A stretch of 41,166 nucleotides of DNA. Source: Chlorobiota bacterium. Its GTDB lineage: Bacteria > Bacteroidota > Ignavibacteria > Kapaibacteriales > NICIL-2. The DNA is taken from assembly GCA_026416585.1 (NCBI GenBank), contig JAOAEV010000044.1, positions 1 through 41,166 on the forward strand, in the 5' to 3' direction. Of this stretch, positions 17,079-24,855 are shown in pieces. The number at the start of each line of letters is the position of its first letter. Positions within the stretch are counted from its first letter, which is position 1. Position numbers and translations under genes: made by a program. Below the pieces are notes generated by a model that was not told the DNA's origin, ran no database searches, and worked only from the letters and a program-made list of their open reading frames with translations.

Positions 17079-17183
17079 TCATGATGTAATCACTCGACTC
17101 GCCGACAACGCGCGTGCTATCCTGTGCCACTGGTGGCAGGATCGTCGCACGTGTCGTCGTCGAATCGAGCAGAACAAACGCAT
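17079..17183 (-). CDS. Arginine-rich leader peptide of the arginine operon attenuator (34 aa)
   Basis: A short ORF, ATG at 17183-17181 and TGA at 17081-17079, encoding 34 residues beginning MRLFCSIRRRHVRRSCHQWH. Nine residues are arginine; positions 8-14 read Arg-Arg-Arg-His-Val-Arg-Arg, and all five of those arginines use CGA. The Arg codon cluster (17162-17142) ends exactly where the first leader hairpin begins. This is the arrangement of trp, his and leu leader peptides, where a ribosome stalled for lack of charged tRNA lets the antiterminator form. No strong ribosome binding site is visible (TTTGAG just before the ATG), and translation could be leaderless. The peptide itself needs no function. 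The main doubt is chance: CGA-rich runs do occur in this genome. Confidence 0.65.
   Translation of the reverse strand: MRLFCSIRRRHVRRSCHQWHRIARALSASRVITS
17119..17142 (-). promoter_or_regulatory. Pause / antiterminator hairpin of the arginine operon leader
   Basis: Minus-strand arms ATCCTGCCAC (17142-17133) and GTGGCACAGGAT (17130-17119) form a hairpin with a 2-nt loop and a 2-nt bulge. Within its 3' arm, TGGCACAGGA (17129-17120) is perfectly complementary to TCCTGTGCCA (17033-17024) in the terminator's 5' arm and loop. The two pairings exclude each other. A ribosome held on Arg codons 13-14 would cover the 5' arm, free the 3' arm and favour the antiterminator; free flow would restore this hairpin and the terminator. 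Confidence 0.7.
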
Positions 17184-17186
17184 ACT

Positions 17187-17215
17187 CAAAGTACTTGAAC
17201 AAAAACGGCTACAAA
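17187..17215 (-). promoter_or_regulatory. Possible promoter of the arginine leader
   Basis: On the minus strand TTTG (17215-17212), 18 nt, then TACTTTG (17193-17187), one base short of TAnnTTTG. If used, transcription would begin close to the leader ATG at 17183, giving a leaderless leader peptide. A second weak -7, TATATTCG at 17232-17225, lies further upstream. Neither is a perfect match. Confidence 0.3.
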
Positions 17216-17288
17216 ATCGGGGCGCGAATATACGGCACTATATTGCTAATTGTACCTATGCGGCACGTTCTGTATTGATATCGCCTTC

Positions 17289-17315
17289 CTCCGTGTGGGT
17301 ACTTGGCACACAGAG
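17289..17315. repeat. Inverted repeat in the arginine operon / thiolase divergent region
   Basis: CTCTGTGTG and CACACGGAG (minus strand, 17315-17289) flank a 9-nt spacer and pair over 9 bp with one G-U. It lies between the divergent arginine operon and thiolase gene. With no T-tract after it, it looks more like an operator or leader structure than a terminator. Confidence 0.3.
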
Positions 17316-17396
17316 TCGCTGCATTGTTTAAAAAGACGTGCACAATGAAGTATTGACGCTCACTGCACGCGTCACCGGAAGTGTGTCAAAGAAGTG

Positions 17397-17425
17397 TTGT
17401 AGTATTGAGTGACGCTGTATTTTTG
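17397..17425 (+). promoter_or_regulatory. Candidate promoter of the thiolase gene
   Basis: TTG (17397-17399), 18 nt, then TATTTTTG (17418-17425), an exact TAnnTTTG. The predicted start of transcription near 17432 leaves a short 5' leader before the ATG at 17458. The surrounding GACGCTGTATTTTTG nearly repeats in front of rplM (GACACTGTATTTTTG). Confidence 0.5.
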
Positions 17426-17457
17426 TTTTGCTCTCACCAATGAAGAGGTTCCCCCAA

Positions 17458-18636
17458 ATGCCATCAACCGTAATTTTATCGGCAGCGCGGACACCGATCG
17501 GTGCATTCATGGGTTCACTGTCATCGCTGGCGGCACCACAACTCGGCGCGATTGCAATAGAGGCAGCACTTCGGCGCGCAGACGTTGCCCCGGAGCATGT
17601 GGACGAAGTCGTTATGGGCAACGTCCTGACTGCCGGCGTCGGGCAGGCACCAGCACGACAGGCAGCGCTTGCTGCTGGATTACCGAAGACGACACCGTGT
17701 ACGACGATCAACAAAGTTTGTGGGAGTGGATTAAAAGCGGTTATGCTTGCTGATCAAGCGATTCGTTGTGGCGATGCGGAGGTCATTATCGCTGGCGGAC
17801 AAGAATCCATGAGCAATGCGCCATATCTATTACCGAAAGGGCGAACAGGCTACCGCTACGGGCATGGTCAAGTACTTGACTCGATGTTGCTTGATGGATT
17901 GACCGATGCATATCAGCCACACGCGATGGGAGCCTTTGCTGATCGCTGTGCTGCCGAATGCAATATCTCCCGCGCTGAGCAGGATGAATATGCCATCGAA
18001 AGTTATCGTCGCGCCCTTTATGCGCAGGAGCTGGGATACTTTGCTGATGAGATTGTGCCGGTGACTGTTGCTTCAGGGAAAACAGAAACTGTCGTTGCAC
18101 TCGATGAAGAACCACAGAAGGTCAAGTTTGAAAAAATCCCTGAACTCAAGCCAGTGTTCACCAAAGACGGGACAGTAACAGCCGCCAATGCCAGTTCGAT
18201 CGACGATGGCGCTGCTGCACTTGTTCTTGCTAGCGATGAATGGGCACTCACTCATGGTAAAGTTGCGATGGCGCGCATCGTTGCACAAGCTATGTATGCT
18301 CATGATCCAGCAGACTTCAATACTGCACCAATCTACAGCATCGAGCGATTGCTGGCAAAAGTGGGGATGACTGTCGGCGATGTTGACCTGTTCGAAATCA
18401 ATGAAGCATTCGCTGTAACAGCCCTGGCGGCGAAAAAGCAGCTCGGCATTCCGCTCGAGAAACTCAACGTCCATGGGGGAGCGGTTGCACTTGGGCATCC
18501 AATTGGCGCCAGTGGTGCACGGATCTTGACGACGCTGCTGTACGCTCTGCGCCGCTATAGCAAGCGTTATGGTGTTGCTGCGCTCTGCATCGGCGGCGGT
18601 GAAGCGACGGCTGTATTGGTTGAGATGCTCGACTAA
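17458..18636 (+). CDS. Acetyl-CoA C-acetyltransferase (thiolase)
   Basis: Condenses two acetyl-CoA or cleaves acetoacetyl-/3-ketoacyl-CoA. The frame opens at 17428, but I choose ATG 17458: it gives the standard N-terminus MPSTVILSAARTPIGAFMGS, is preceded by GAAGAGG, and yields 392 residues, the normal thiolase length. The acyl-enzyme cysteine is Cys88 in TTINKVCGSGLKA; the C-terminal HGGAVALGHPIGASG histidine and CIGGGEATA cysteine complete the active site. The gene is followed 22 nt later by isocitrate dehydrogenase. Whether the role is biosynthetic (atoB/phaA-like) or in beta-oxidation (fadA-like) cannot be settled; no fadB or phaB neighbour is present. Confidence 0.94.
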   Translation: MPSTVILSAARTPIGAFMGSLSSLAAPQLGAIAIEAALRRADVAPEHVDEVVMGNVLTAGVGQAPARQAALAAGLPKTTPCTTINKVCGSGLKAVMLADQAIRCGDAEVIIAGGQESMSNAPYLLPKGRTGYRYGHGQVLDSMLLDGLTDAYQPHAMGAFADRCAAECNISRAEQDEYAIESYRRALYAQELGYFADEIVPVTVASGKTETVVALDEEPQKVKFEKIPELKPVFTKDGTVTAANASSIDDGAAALVLASDEWALTHGKVAMARIVAQAMYAHDPADFNTAPIYSIERLLAKVGMTVGDVDLFEINEAFAVTALAAKKQLGIPLEKLNVHGGAVALGHPIGASGARILTTLLYALRRYSKRYGVAALCIGGGEATAVLVEMLD

Positions 18637-18658
18637 AAACACTACACGTACACTGGCG

Positions 18659-20056
18659 ATGACACTACCACGACGTGTTACCCTCATTCGGGGCGATGGT
18701 ATTGGTCCGGAGATTACCAATGCTGTCGTTAGCATCTTTGACGCTGCACGCGTTCCCATCGAGTGGGAAGAAGCAGATGCTGGCTTGGCATGTTATCAGA
18801 AACACGGCACGCCGCTTCCTCAGGAAACACTCGAGTCGATTTTGCGCAATGGTGTTGCACTCAAAGGTCCGACAACCACACCCGTTGGCGAAGGATTTAA
18901 AAGCGTCAATGTTACCATCCGCAAGGCGCTCGACCTGTTTGCGAACGTGCGACCGACGAAATCGCTGCCGGGTGTGGTCACGCGTTTCGGTAATGTTGAT
19001 ATTATCGTCGTGCGGGAGAACATCGAGGATACGTACGGTGCTATCGAGCACCGCCAAACCCCAGATGTAGCGCAGACATTGCGCATCATTACACGGCAGG
19101 GAAGTATGCTTGTACACCGCTATGCATTCGAGATGGCGCGGCAGCTTGGTCGGCGTCGTGTCACCTGCGTCCACAAAGCCAATATTCACAAGCACGGCGA
19201 CGGATTATTTCTGGAATGCTTTCGCGCTGTCGCGAGCGATTATCCTGATATCGTTGCTGATGATCTCATTGTTGACAATGCCTGCATGCAGTTAGTCGTG
19301 CGGCCAGAAACATTCGATGTCCTTGTGCTACCGAATCTATTCGGCGATATTGTTAGCGATTTGTGTGCTGGCTTGGTTGGAGGACTCGGTGTTGCGCCTG
19401 GTGGGAACATCGGCCGCCACCATGCTGTGTTCGAAGCAGTTCATGGCTCTGCGCCGGATATTGCAGGAAAAGGAGTTGCCAACCCGACAGCGTTGCTACT
19501 ATCAGCATTGCAAATGCTCGATCATCTCGGGATGAGCAGCTATGCACGCTATATCGAACATGCGCTTACTGCGACGCTTAAGGCTAATATCCGCACGCGC
19601 GATCTTGGTGGTGTTGCCACTACGCGCGAGTTCACTGAAGCAATCATTGCACGATTGGCGGAAGTACCTGCGCACGCCGAGCATGAGTACAGCCGTGTCA
19701 TTACTGTTCCTGAACCGCCGCCACCGACGTCGGGATTGAACTGGTCGCTTGTTGGTGCTGATGTGTTTGTGGAGTGGAATGATATTGCCCACTTACCAGC
19801 GATGCCGGAACAGGTTGCGCGGCTCTCGCTTCGGATGATGTCCAATCGCGGCACAAAGGTGTATCCTCCACCGACACCGCCCATCACAATGGTCAACTGG
19901 TACCGCTGCCGTTACCTGGCAAGCCAGCCGATTGATGTGGCAGATGTCCACGCATTGCTCGAGGAGCTTCGGCAGCGCGGTATTCGGTGGATGCAGGTAG
20001 AGCTTCTTTGTGCTGATGGCGATACCCCAATGTTTTCTAAAGCACAAGGTGAATAA
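18659..20056 (+). CDS. icd: Isocitrate dehydrogenase, Thermus type, predicted NAD-dependent
   Basis: Oxidative decarboxylation of isocitrate to 2-oxoglutarate in the TCA cycle. I start at ATG 18659 (MTLPRRVTLIRGDGIGPEI), not at the upstream open frame that overlaps the thiolase gene; this gives 465 residues. Substrate motifs are SVNVTIRKALDLFANVRP, Tyr126 in EDTYG and Lys173 in VHKANIHK, and metal aspartates lie in GDIVSDLCAG. After the ~330-residue catalytic domain comes a proline-marked linker (EPPPPTSGL) and a ~120-residue C-terminal domain, as in Thermus-type enzymes. The cofactor loop reads HGSAPDIAGKG: Asp267-Ile268 replaces the Lys-Tyr pair of NADP enzymes and predicts NAD use. The stop overlaps the next ATG by one base. 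Confidence 0.92.
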   Translation: MTLPRRVTLIRGDGIGPEITNAVVSIFDAARVPIEWEEADAGLACYQKHGTPLPQETLESILRNGVALKGPTTTPVGEGFKSVNVTIRKALDLFANVRPTKSLPGVVTRFGNVDIIVVRENIEDTYGAIEHRQTPDVAQTLRIITRQGSMLVHRYAFEMARQLGRRRVTCVHKANIHKHGDGLFLECFRAVASDYPDIVADDLIVDNACMQLVVRPETFDVLVLPNLFGDIVSDLCAGLVGGLGVAPGGNIGRHHAVFEAVHGSAPDIAGKGVANPTALLLSALQMLDHLGMSSYARYIEHALTATLKANIRTRDLGGVATTREFTEAIIARLAEVPAHAEHEYSRVITVPEPPPPTSGLNWSLVGADVFVEWNDIAHLPAMPEQVARLSLRMMSNRGTKVYPPPTPPITMVNWYRCRYLASQPIDVADVHALLEELRQRGIRWMQVELLCADGDTPMFSKAQGE

Positions 20057-21774
20057 TGACGGTACACCGAACATTTGATACATTCGATCAATTGCCGTAT
20101 CAACGACCGAGCTACGACGCATTCGTCACGCAATGGAACGATTCGCTCGATCGCTTTCGTAAGGCAGCGAGTGCTGAAGAGCAATCAGATCTGCTCGGAG
20201 CAATGAATGCGATGCGTGTAGAACTCGATACTGCATCAACGATTGTTTCGATTCGGCATTCCTGTGATACTGGTGACCAGTTCTACAGCGACGAGCAGAA
20301 GTACATGGATACTATACGTCCGCTTGTCGCTGAACATGTCAATGACTTGTACCGAGCACTCATTGGATCGCCGTTTCGCAGTCAACTTGAACAGCGGTGG
20401 GGGGTGCAGTTATTCCGTATTGCAGAGATATCCATCCGCTGTCAATCGCCGGATGTCATCGAGCTATTGCAGCGCGAAAACGAGCTGGCAACCGAGTATC
20501 AGAAACTGCTTGCCTCGGCGGAGATTCTTTTCGACGGTAAGACGTTGAACCTATCGAGTATTGTGCCCTATTTGCAACATACCGATCGCTCGGTACGGCG
20601 TGCGGCATCGGATGCTAAATGGGAGTTTTTCCGTGCCAATGCTGCCGAGCTGGATCGACTCTACGACGAGTTGGTCCGTGTGCGTACCGAGATCGCGCAG
20701 CGATTGGGGTATCGTTCCTTTACTGAGTTGGGCTACATGCGCATGTTGCGCTCCGACTACACAGCTGCTGATGTGGCACGTTATCGGCAGTACGTGTTGC
20801 AGTACATCGTGCCGATCGTTGTACGGTTGCGCCAACGCCAAGCGATGCGGCTTGGTCTGGAGCGACTGACATACTACGACGAGCCGCTGCACTACCGAAG
20901 CGGCAATCCCACACCCAAAGGTGATCCTGACTGGATCATCGCACAAGCCGAGCAAATGTACAAAGAAATGTCGCCGGAAACCCACCAGTTCTTCCAGCTC
21001 ATGCACGAGCGTCGCCTCATGGATTTATTGACACGTCCCCGCAAAGCGACCGGCGGCTACTGCACATTTTTGGCAGCATATGGTGCGCCGTTCATTTTTG
21101 CAAACTTCAACGGCACAGCACATGATGTCGATGTGCTCACCCATGAATTCGGTCATGCCTTTCAATGTTACTCGAGCCGGCATCACGCAGCACCCGAATA
21201 TTGGTTCCCGACCTATGAGGCATGCGAAATCCACTCGATGAGCATGGAGTTTTTCGCCTGGCCATGGATCAAGCGCTTCTTTGGCGAGGACGAAGACAAA
21301 TATCAGTTCCAGCACTTGAGTGGTGCGCTGTTGTTTCTGCCGTATGCGACGCTGGTGGATCACTTCCAGCATGAAGTGTATGACAATCCGACTATGACAT
21401 CTGAAGAACGTAAGCAATGCTGGCGCCGCTTAGAACAGCAGTATCTCCCATTCCGTGACTATGATGGCAATGAATTTCTCGAATCGGGGGTTGTCTGGCA
21501 GCAACAGCGGCACATCTACGAATCGCCGTTCTACTACATTGACTATGCGTTAGCACAAGTGTGTGCGTTGCAGTTTTGGGTTCGCGCCAAAACTGATCGC
21601 ACAAGTGCCTGGACGGACTATCTCGAATTATGTCGAGCTGGTGGTACACGCTCGTTTACTGAATTGGTGGCACTGGCGCATCTGCACTCGCCATTCGATG
21701 AACGAAGTTTTACCGATATTATCGGCGATATTACTGCGCGACTCGATGGTGTACCCGATTCTCACTTTGACTGA
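20056..21774 (+). CDS. M3-family oligoendopeptidase (PepF-like)
   Basis: A 572-residue zinc peptidase predicted to cut short oligopeptides in the cytoplasm; no signal peptide is present. The zinc motif is His363-Glu364-x-x-His367 (LTHEFGHAF), and the downstream EACEIHSMSMEFF supplies the third ligand. Helical N-terminal regions resemble the oligoendopeptidase F family (YGAPFIFANFNG before the zinc site, IDYALAQVCALQFW after it). The ATG at 20056 shares its A with the icd stop (TAATG), so translation is coupled although the functions are unrelated. The exonuclease gene follows 15 nt later. Confidence 0.9.
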   Translation: MTVHRTFDTFDQLPYQRPSYDAFVTQWNDSLDRFRKAASAEEQSDLLGAMNAMRVELDTASTIVSIRHSCDTGDQFYSDEQKYMDTIRPLVAEHVNDLYRALIGSPFRSQLEQRWGVQLFRIAEISIRCQSPDVIELLQRENELATEYQKLLASAEILFDGKTLNLSSIVPYLQHTDRSVRRAASDAKWEFFRANAAELDRLYDELVRVRTEIAQRLGYRSFTELGYMRMLRSDYTAADVARYRQYVLQYIVPIVVRLRQRQAMRLGLERLTYYDEPLHYRSGNPTPKGDPDWIIAQAEQMYKEMSPETHQFFQLMHERRLMDLLTRPRKATGGYCTFLAAYGAPFIFANFNGTAHDVDVLTHEFGHAFQCYSSRHHAAPEYWFPTYEACEIHSMSMEFFAWPWIKRFFGEDEDKYQFQHLSGALLFLPYATLVDHFQHEVYDNPTMTSEERKQCWRRLEQQYLPFRDYDGNEFLESGVVWQQQRHIYESPFYYIDYALAQVCALQFWVRAKTDRTSAWTDYLELCRAGGTRSFTELVALAHLHSPFDERSFTDIIGDITARLDGVPDSHFD

Positions 21775-21789
21775 TCAAGGTTGCCAGCA

Positions 21790-22524
21790 ATGGAAAAATT
21801 TCTGGTCATAGATATTGAAACGTCGCCGCTTGAATGGGAGAGCTTCGATGAAATGCAGCAAGCGTATTTGCTTGCACGAGCGGAGACCCCCTTAGAGCAA
21901 GAAGAACGTAAAAAACAAATGGCGCTGGCGCCTCTGACGGGATTTGTTGTGTGTATTGGGCTGTACTTGGTCGAACGGGATAAACAGTCCGTTGTTGAGC
22001 GCAAGCGTATCTGTTTGATGAACGATCGAAGTGACGCTGATCGTCGCGGGGATGCTATCGAGTTAACGAGTGGGGGTAAACTCTATACTTACTCCGAGCG
22101 CGCAATTCTCCGCGATTTTTGGAACTACCTTCGTACTGATGAGTGCAAAGGTGCACACTACATTACTTTCAATGGACGAATGTTCGACTTTCCGTTTTTG
22201 ATGCTCCGTTCGGCAGTACTGGGTGTGCGTCCCTCGGAGAATTTGTTGCGTGGGACGCGCTATTCCTACGAACACCACACCGATCTGCTTGATGAGTTCA
22301 CTTTTTATATGCCGCAATCGATAGGTGCAACACGTCGGTACAATCTTGACTTTCTGACTAAAGCGTTTGGGATCATTTCCCCGAAAAGTCACGGTGTGGA
22401 CGGCACTAAAGTTGCTGCACTTTATGCCGAGGGTGAATATGCAACAATTGCCGAGTATTGCCTGGCAGACGTAGTTGCAACTTGGCAGCTCTACCAAGTT
22501 TGGGAGCGATACCTTAAGTTTTAG
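21790..22524 (+). CDS. Predicted 3'-5' exonuclease, RNase H-like DEDDy type
   Basis: A 244-residue protein related to the exonuclease domain of B-family polymerases. The start is ATG 21790 (MEKFLVIDIETSPLEW), preceded by AAGG; a TTG three codons earlier is less likely. Exo I is VIDIET (Asp8, Glu10), Exo II is ITFNGRMFDFPFL, and Exo III is YCLADVVATW, with the YxxxD spacing of DEDDy enzymes. No polymerase or helicase domain is attached. It probably takes part in DNA repair or RNA processing; substrate unknown. Its 3' end overlaps the convergent yihY-like gene by 11 bp. Confidence 0.85.
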   Translation: MEKFLVIDIETSPLEWESFDEMQQAYLLARAETPLEQEERKKQMALAPLTGFVVCIGLYLVERDKQSVVERKRICLMNDRSDADRRGDAIELTSGGKLYTYSERAILRDFWNYLRTDECKGAHYITFNGRMFDFPFLMLRSAVLGVRPSENLLRGTRYSYEHHTDLLDEFTFYMPQSIGATRRYNLDFLTKAFGIISPKSHGVDGTKVAALYAEGEYATIAEYCLADVVATWQLYQVWERYLKF

Positions 22525-23434
22525 TCTGGTGCTGTTCCCACCAATACTGGGCGGCTTCAGCAGCAGCCACCACAATCAGTGCAGTGTAATACATCCACAG
22601 CGCGGCGACCACCACAAGTGAAAATGTTCCGTACACTGCACCGAGCGAACGAGCATGTTCAATGTATACCGTAAAAACAAGGCGAGCGAGTTCCCACAGC
22701 CCAAGCGCCACGATGCTTGCCCGAATAATGATGAATAGCGGCTGCGGTCGGCTTGGCACAAAATGGTAGAGGAGATACATAAGCACAAATGCTCCGAGGA
22801 CATTTGCTCCAAAACCGATCCATCCGGACAGATGCAACTGTTCCAGTAGCGGCACTGCTTCGGTCAAGTTCGAACTCAGCAACGAAAGCAACGGTGTTAC
22901 TAATAACATTGCGACGACTATCGCTACCAGTACCAGTGTCAGGAGCACGTCGCGCAATTTGTACCATACAAACGAACCTGGTGTTGGGATGCTAAAGATT
23001 GCGTTGAGTGCTGTGCGAAGCGAGCTCAATAGTGCGGATGCCATCCACAACAACACAGCGCTAGCAACAATTGTTGCCGTTAGTGCATAGGTGCGAACGC
23101 GATCAAGTTCAGCAACAAGACGGTCGAGTAAGGCAGCTACCTGCTGCGTTGGGGGTAGTACGCCCGCGACCGTATCGGTGATTGCTGCGCGGACATCTTC
23201 CGGCGGTAGTACGAGCGATGCGACAACAATGACCAAGCCCAGCAGCGGCAACACGCAGAGCAATACGTTGAACGCGATTCCTGCCGCTATAAGGAAAACA
23301 TGCCGGCGCTCAAGCCGCTCGACGATGGCAGTTGCATGCTGCCAATAACGATACACCAATTGCCGGAGCGCAAAGCGCTCAATGAGTGATCGCACGGATG
23401 TAGTTGTCTTCGACTTTTTCCCAGTTGACGACAT
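22514..23434 (-). CDS. YihY / BrkB-family integral membrane protein
   Basis: A polytopic inner-membrane protein with about six hydrophobic segments: IAAGIAFNVLLCVLPLLGLV, ATIVASAVLLWMASALL, LLTLVLVAIVVAMLLVTPLL, GFGANVLGAFVLMYLLY, an IIIRASIVALGLWELA segment and LVVVAALWMYYTALIVVAAA. The family is conserved but of uncertain function; older names (RNase BN, virulence factor BrkB) are unreliable. The start is ambiguous: ATG 23434 (306 residues) overlaps the sod gene by 56 nt, while GTG 23395 (293 residues) overlaps it by 17 nt and may be the true one. It ends the GT9 - rluB - sod - yihY run. Confidence 0.85.
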   Translation of the reverse strand: MSSTGKKSKTTTSVRSLIERFALRQLVYRYWQHATAIVERLERRHVFLIAAGIAFNVLLCVLPLLGLVIVVASLVLPPEDVRAAITDTVAGVLPPTQQVAALLDRLVAELDRVRTYALTATIVASAVLLWMASALLSSLRTALNAIFSIPTPGSFVWYKLRDVLLTLVLVAIVVAMLLVTPLLSLLSSNLTEAVPLLEQLHLSGWIGFGANVLGAFVLMYLLYHFVPSRPQPLFIIIRASIVALGLWELARLVFTVYIEHARSLGAVYGTFSLVVVAALWMYYTALIVVAAAEAAQYWWEQHQTKT

Positions 23435-24080
23435 TCCACCAGGCCTTAATATAGTCAGCGCGTCGGTTCTGATACTTGAGGTAATAGGCGTGCTCCCACA
23501 CGTCAAGTCCCATGATGGGTACAACACCCCAGGGCGAAAGTTTATGCTGATTTTCTGCTTGGAGGACGATCAAACGTCCATCGTTCGGTCGCACATGGAG
23601 CAACGCCCAGCCGCTACCTTCTACGGCTGCTGCTGCTGCGCTGAAGTGTGCGCGAAATGCTTCGACCGAGCCGAAACTGTCCTTGAGTGCTGATTCCAGC
23701 CTTGGTGGAATTTTGCTGCCACCCCCTTTTGTGGGTGCTGCCATAATTTCCCAAAACATCGAGTGTAAAAAATGCCCGCCGCCGTTGAATGCTGCTTTCT
23801 TCGACCAGTACTCGACAGTTGAATAATCGCCGCCTGCACGCGCTTTTGCCAGCTCTGCCTCGGCTTTGTTGAGACCGTCTACGTATGCCTGGTGGTGCTT
23901 GGAATGGTGAATTTCCATTGTCTTGGCGTCAATGTATGGCTCCAGCGCGTCGTACGGATAGGGAAGCGGAGGGAGGACGTGTTGAGTCTGCTGGGCGTTG
24001 TTTTTTGCCATTGCCGTTGGCGAAACTGCAAAAGCTGTTGCGGCAGCTAACCCAAATTCGACAAATTGGCGACGATTCAT
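23379..24080 (-). CDS. sod: Tat-exported Fe/Mn superoxide dismutase
   Basis: Converts superoxide to hydrogen peroxide and oxygen. The 233-residue protein has the usual SOD core plus an N-terminal export signal, MNRRQFVEFGLAAATAFAVS followed by PTAMA, with twin arginines and an AxA site, so the enzyme should fold in the cytoplasm and act in the periplasm. Metal ligands are His58 (MEIHHSKHHQ), His106 (GHFLHSMFW), Asp193 and His197 (GLDVWEHAYY). Iron versus manganese is not decided. It lies between rluB and the yihY-like gene. The nearby CZB receptor gene class also responds to oxidants, though it is 13 kb away. Confidence 0.93.
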   Translation of the reverse strand: MNRRQFVEFGLAAATAFAVSPTAMAKNNAQQTQHVLPPLPYPYDALEPYIDAKTMEIHHSKHHQAYVDGLNKAEAELAKARAGGDYSTVEYWSKKAAFNGGGHFLHSMFWEIMAAPTKGGGSKIPPRLESALKDSFGSVEAFRAHFSAAAAAVEGSGWALLHVRPNDGRLIVLQAENQHKLSPWGVVPIMGLDVWEHAYYLKYQNRRADYIKAWWNVVNWEKVEDNYIRAITH

Positions 24081-24108
24081 GGTGAAACTCTCTGATTAGT
24101 GCAACAAT

Positions 24109-24855
24109 TCATGCAAGACCAACTAATTTGCGCAAGGAGAGAACTTCTTGTCGGCTTAGATGACGGTATTCGCCACGTGCTAACCCGCGCACACTGATCG
24201 TGCCGTAGCGGTTCCGATGCAACTTGCGAACCGCATAGTCGAAATGCTCGAACAGCCGACGCACCTCGCGGTTTTTGCCTTCTCGCAAAATGATACACAC
24301 CTGCCGGGCATCCTTGGGTGATATGATTACCTCTGCTGGTCCGGTCGTGTCATTATCGAGTTTGATGCCACGAGCAATTTCTGCAGCATGGCGTGGGTCG
24401 AGTGGCTTATCCAGTCCGACGAGATATTCTCGCTCAACACCGTAGCGTGGATGCGTCAATCGAGCAGCAAGTTCACCATCATTGGTCAGGAGCAAAACAC
24501 CAGTTGTATTCCGATCGAGTCGCCCGACGGGATAGATGCGCGTTTTGAGCGGCACTAAATCGAGCACGGTTTTACGGCCACGTTCATCATGGGTAGTTGT
24601 AATGTAGTCTTTGGGTTTGTTGAGTACAAGGTATGTCAAGTGCTTGTAGGGTGAGACGGGTTTCCCCTCGACGGTGATCAAATCTCCTGGATGCACTTTG
24701 GCGCCAAGTTCGGTGACGACGCAACCATTGACTTTGACGGCGCCACTGGCGATCAATTCATCGGCTTTTCGACGCGATGCGATCCCGGCATCGGCGAGAA
24801 ACTTATTGAGCCGAATATGCTGGTCCTTGTGCTCGTGCGATGGGGTAGATTTCAT
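24109..24855 (-). CDS. rluB: 23S rRNA pseudouridine synthase, RsuA/RluB family
   Basis: A 248-residue rRNA-modifying enzyme. An S4 RNA-binding domain (about 14-60; RLNKFLADAGIASRRKADEL) precedes the catalytic domain, where the nucleophilic aspartate is Asp114 in GRLDRNTTGVLLLTNDG. LVLNKPKDYITT and REGKNREVRRLFEHF are family motifs. Without comparison to rRNA substrates, RluB is the best guess; RluE and RsuA are possible but less likely. Its ATG overlaps the end of the GT9 gene by 4 nt, and sod follows after 28 nt. Confidence 0.92.
   Translation of the reverse strand: MKSTPSHEHKDQHIRLNKFLADAGIASRRKADELIASGAVKVNGCVVTELGAKVHPGDLITVEGKPVSPYKHLTYLVLNKPKDYITTTHDERGRKTVLDLVPLKTRIYPVGRLDRNTTGVLLLTNDGELAARLTHPRYGVEREYLVGLDKPLDPRHAAEIARGIKLDNDTTGPAEVIISPKDARQVCIILREGKNREVRRLFEHFDYAVRKLHRNRYGTISVRGLARGEYRHLSRQEVLSLRKLVGLA

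Noticed and set aside
17256-17324. A second short minus-strand ORF (22 codons, MQRLCVPSTHTEEGDINTERAA) upstream of the arginine leader
   Set aside because: It has only two Arg codons and no relation to the hairpins; it likely lies upstream of the transcript start.
18569-18658. N-terminal extension of isocitrate dehydrogenase into the thiolase gene
   Set aside because: The extension is an out-of-frame reading of the thiolase C-terminus; ATG 18659 gives the standard N-terminus.
18073-18759. 228-codon minus-strand ORF opposite the thiolase end and icd start
   Set aside because: It is a shadow of two well-supported genes.
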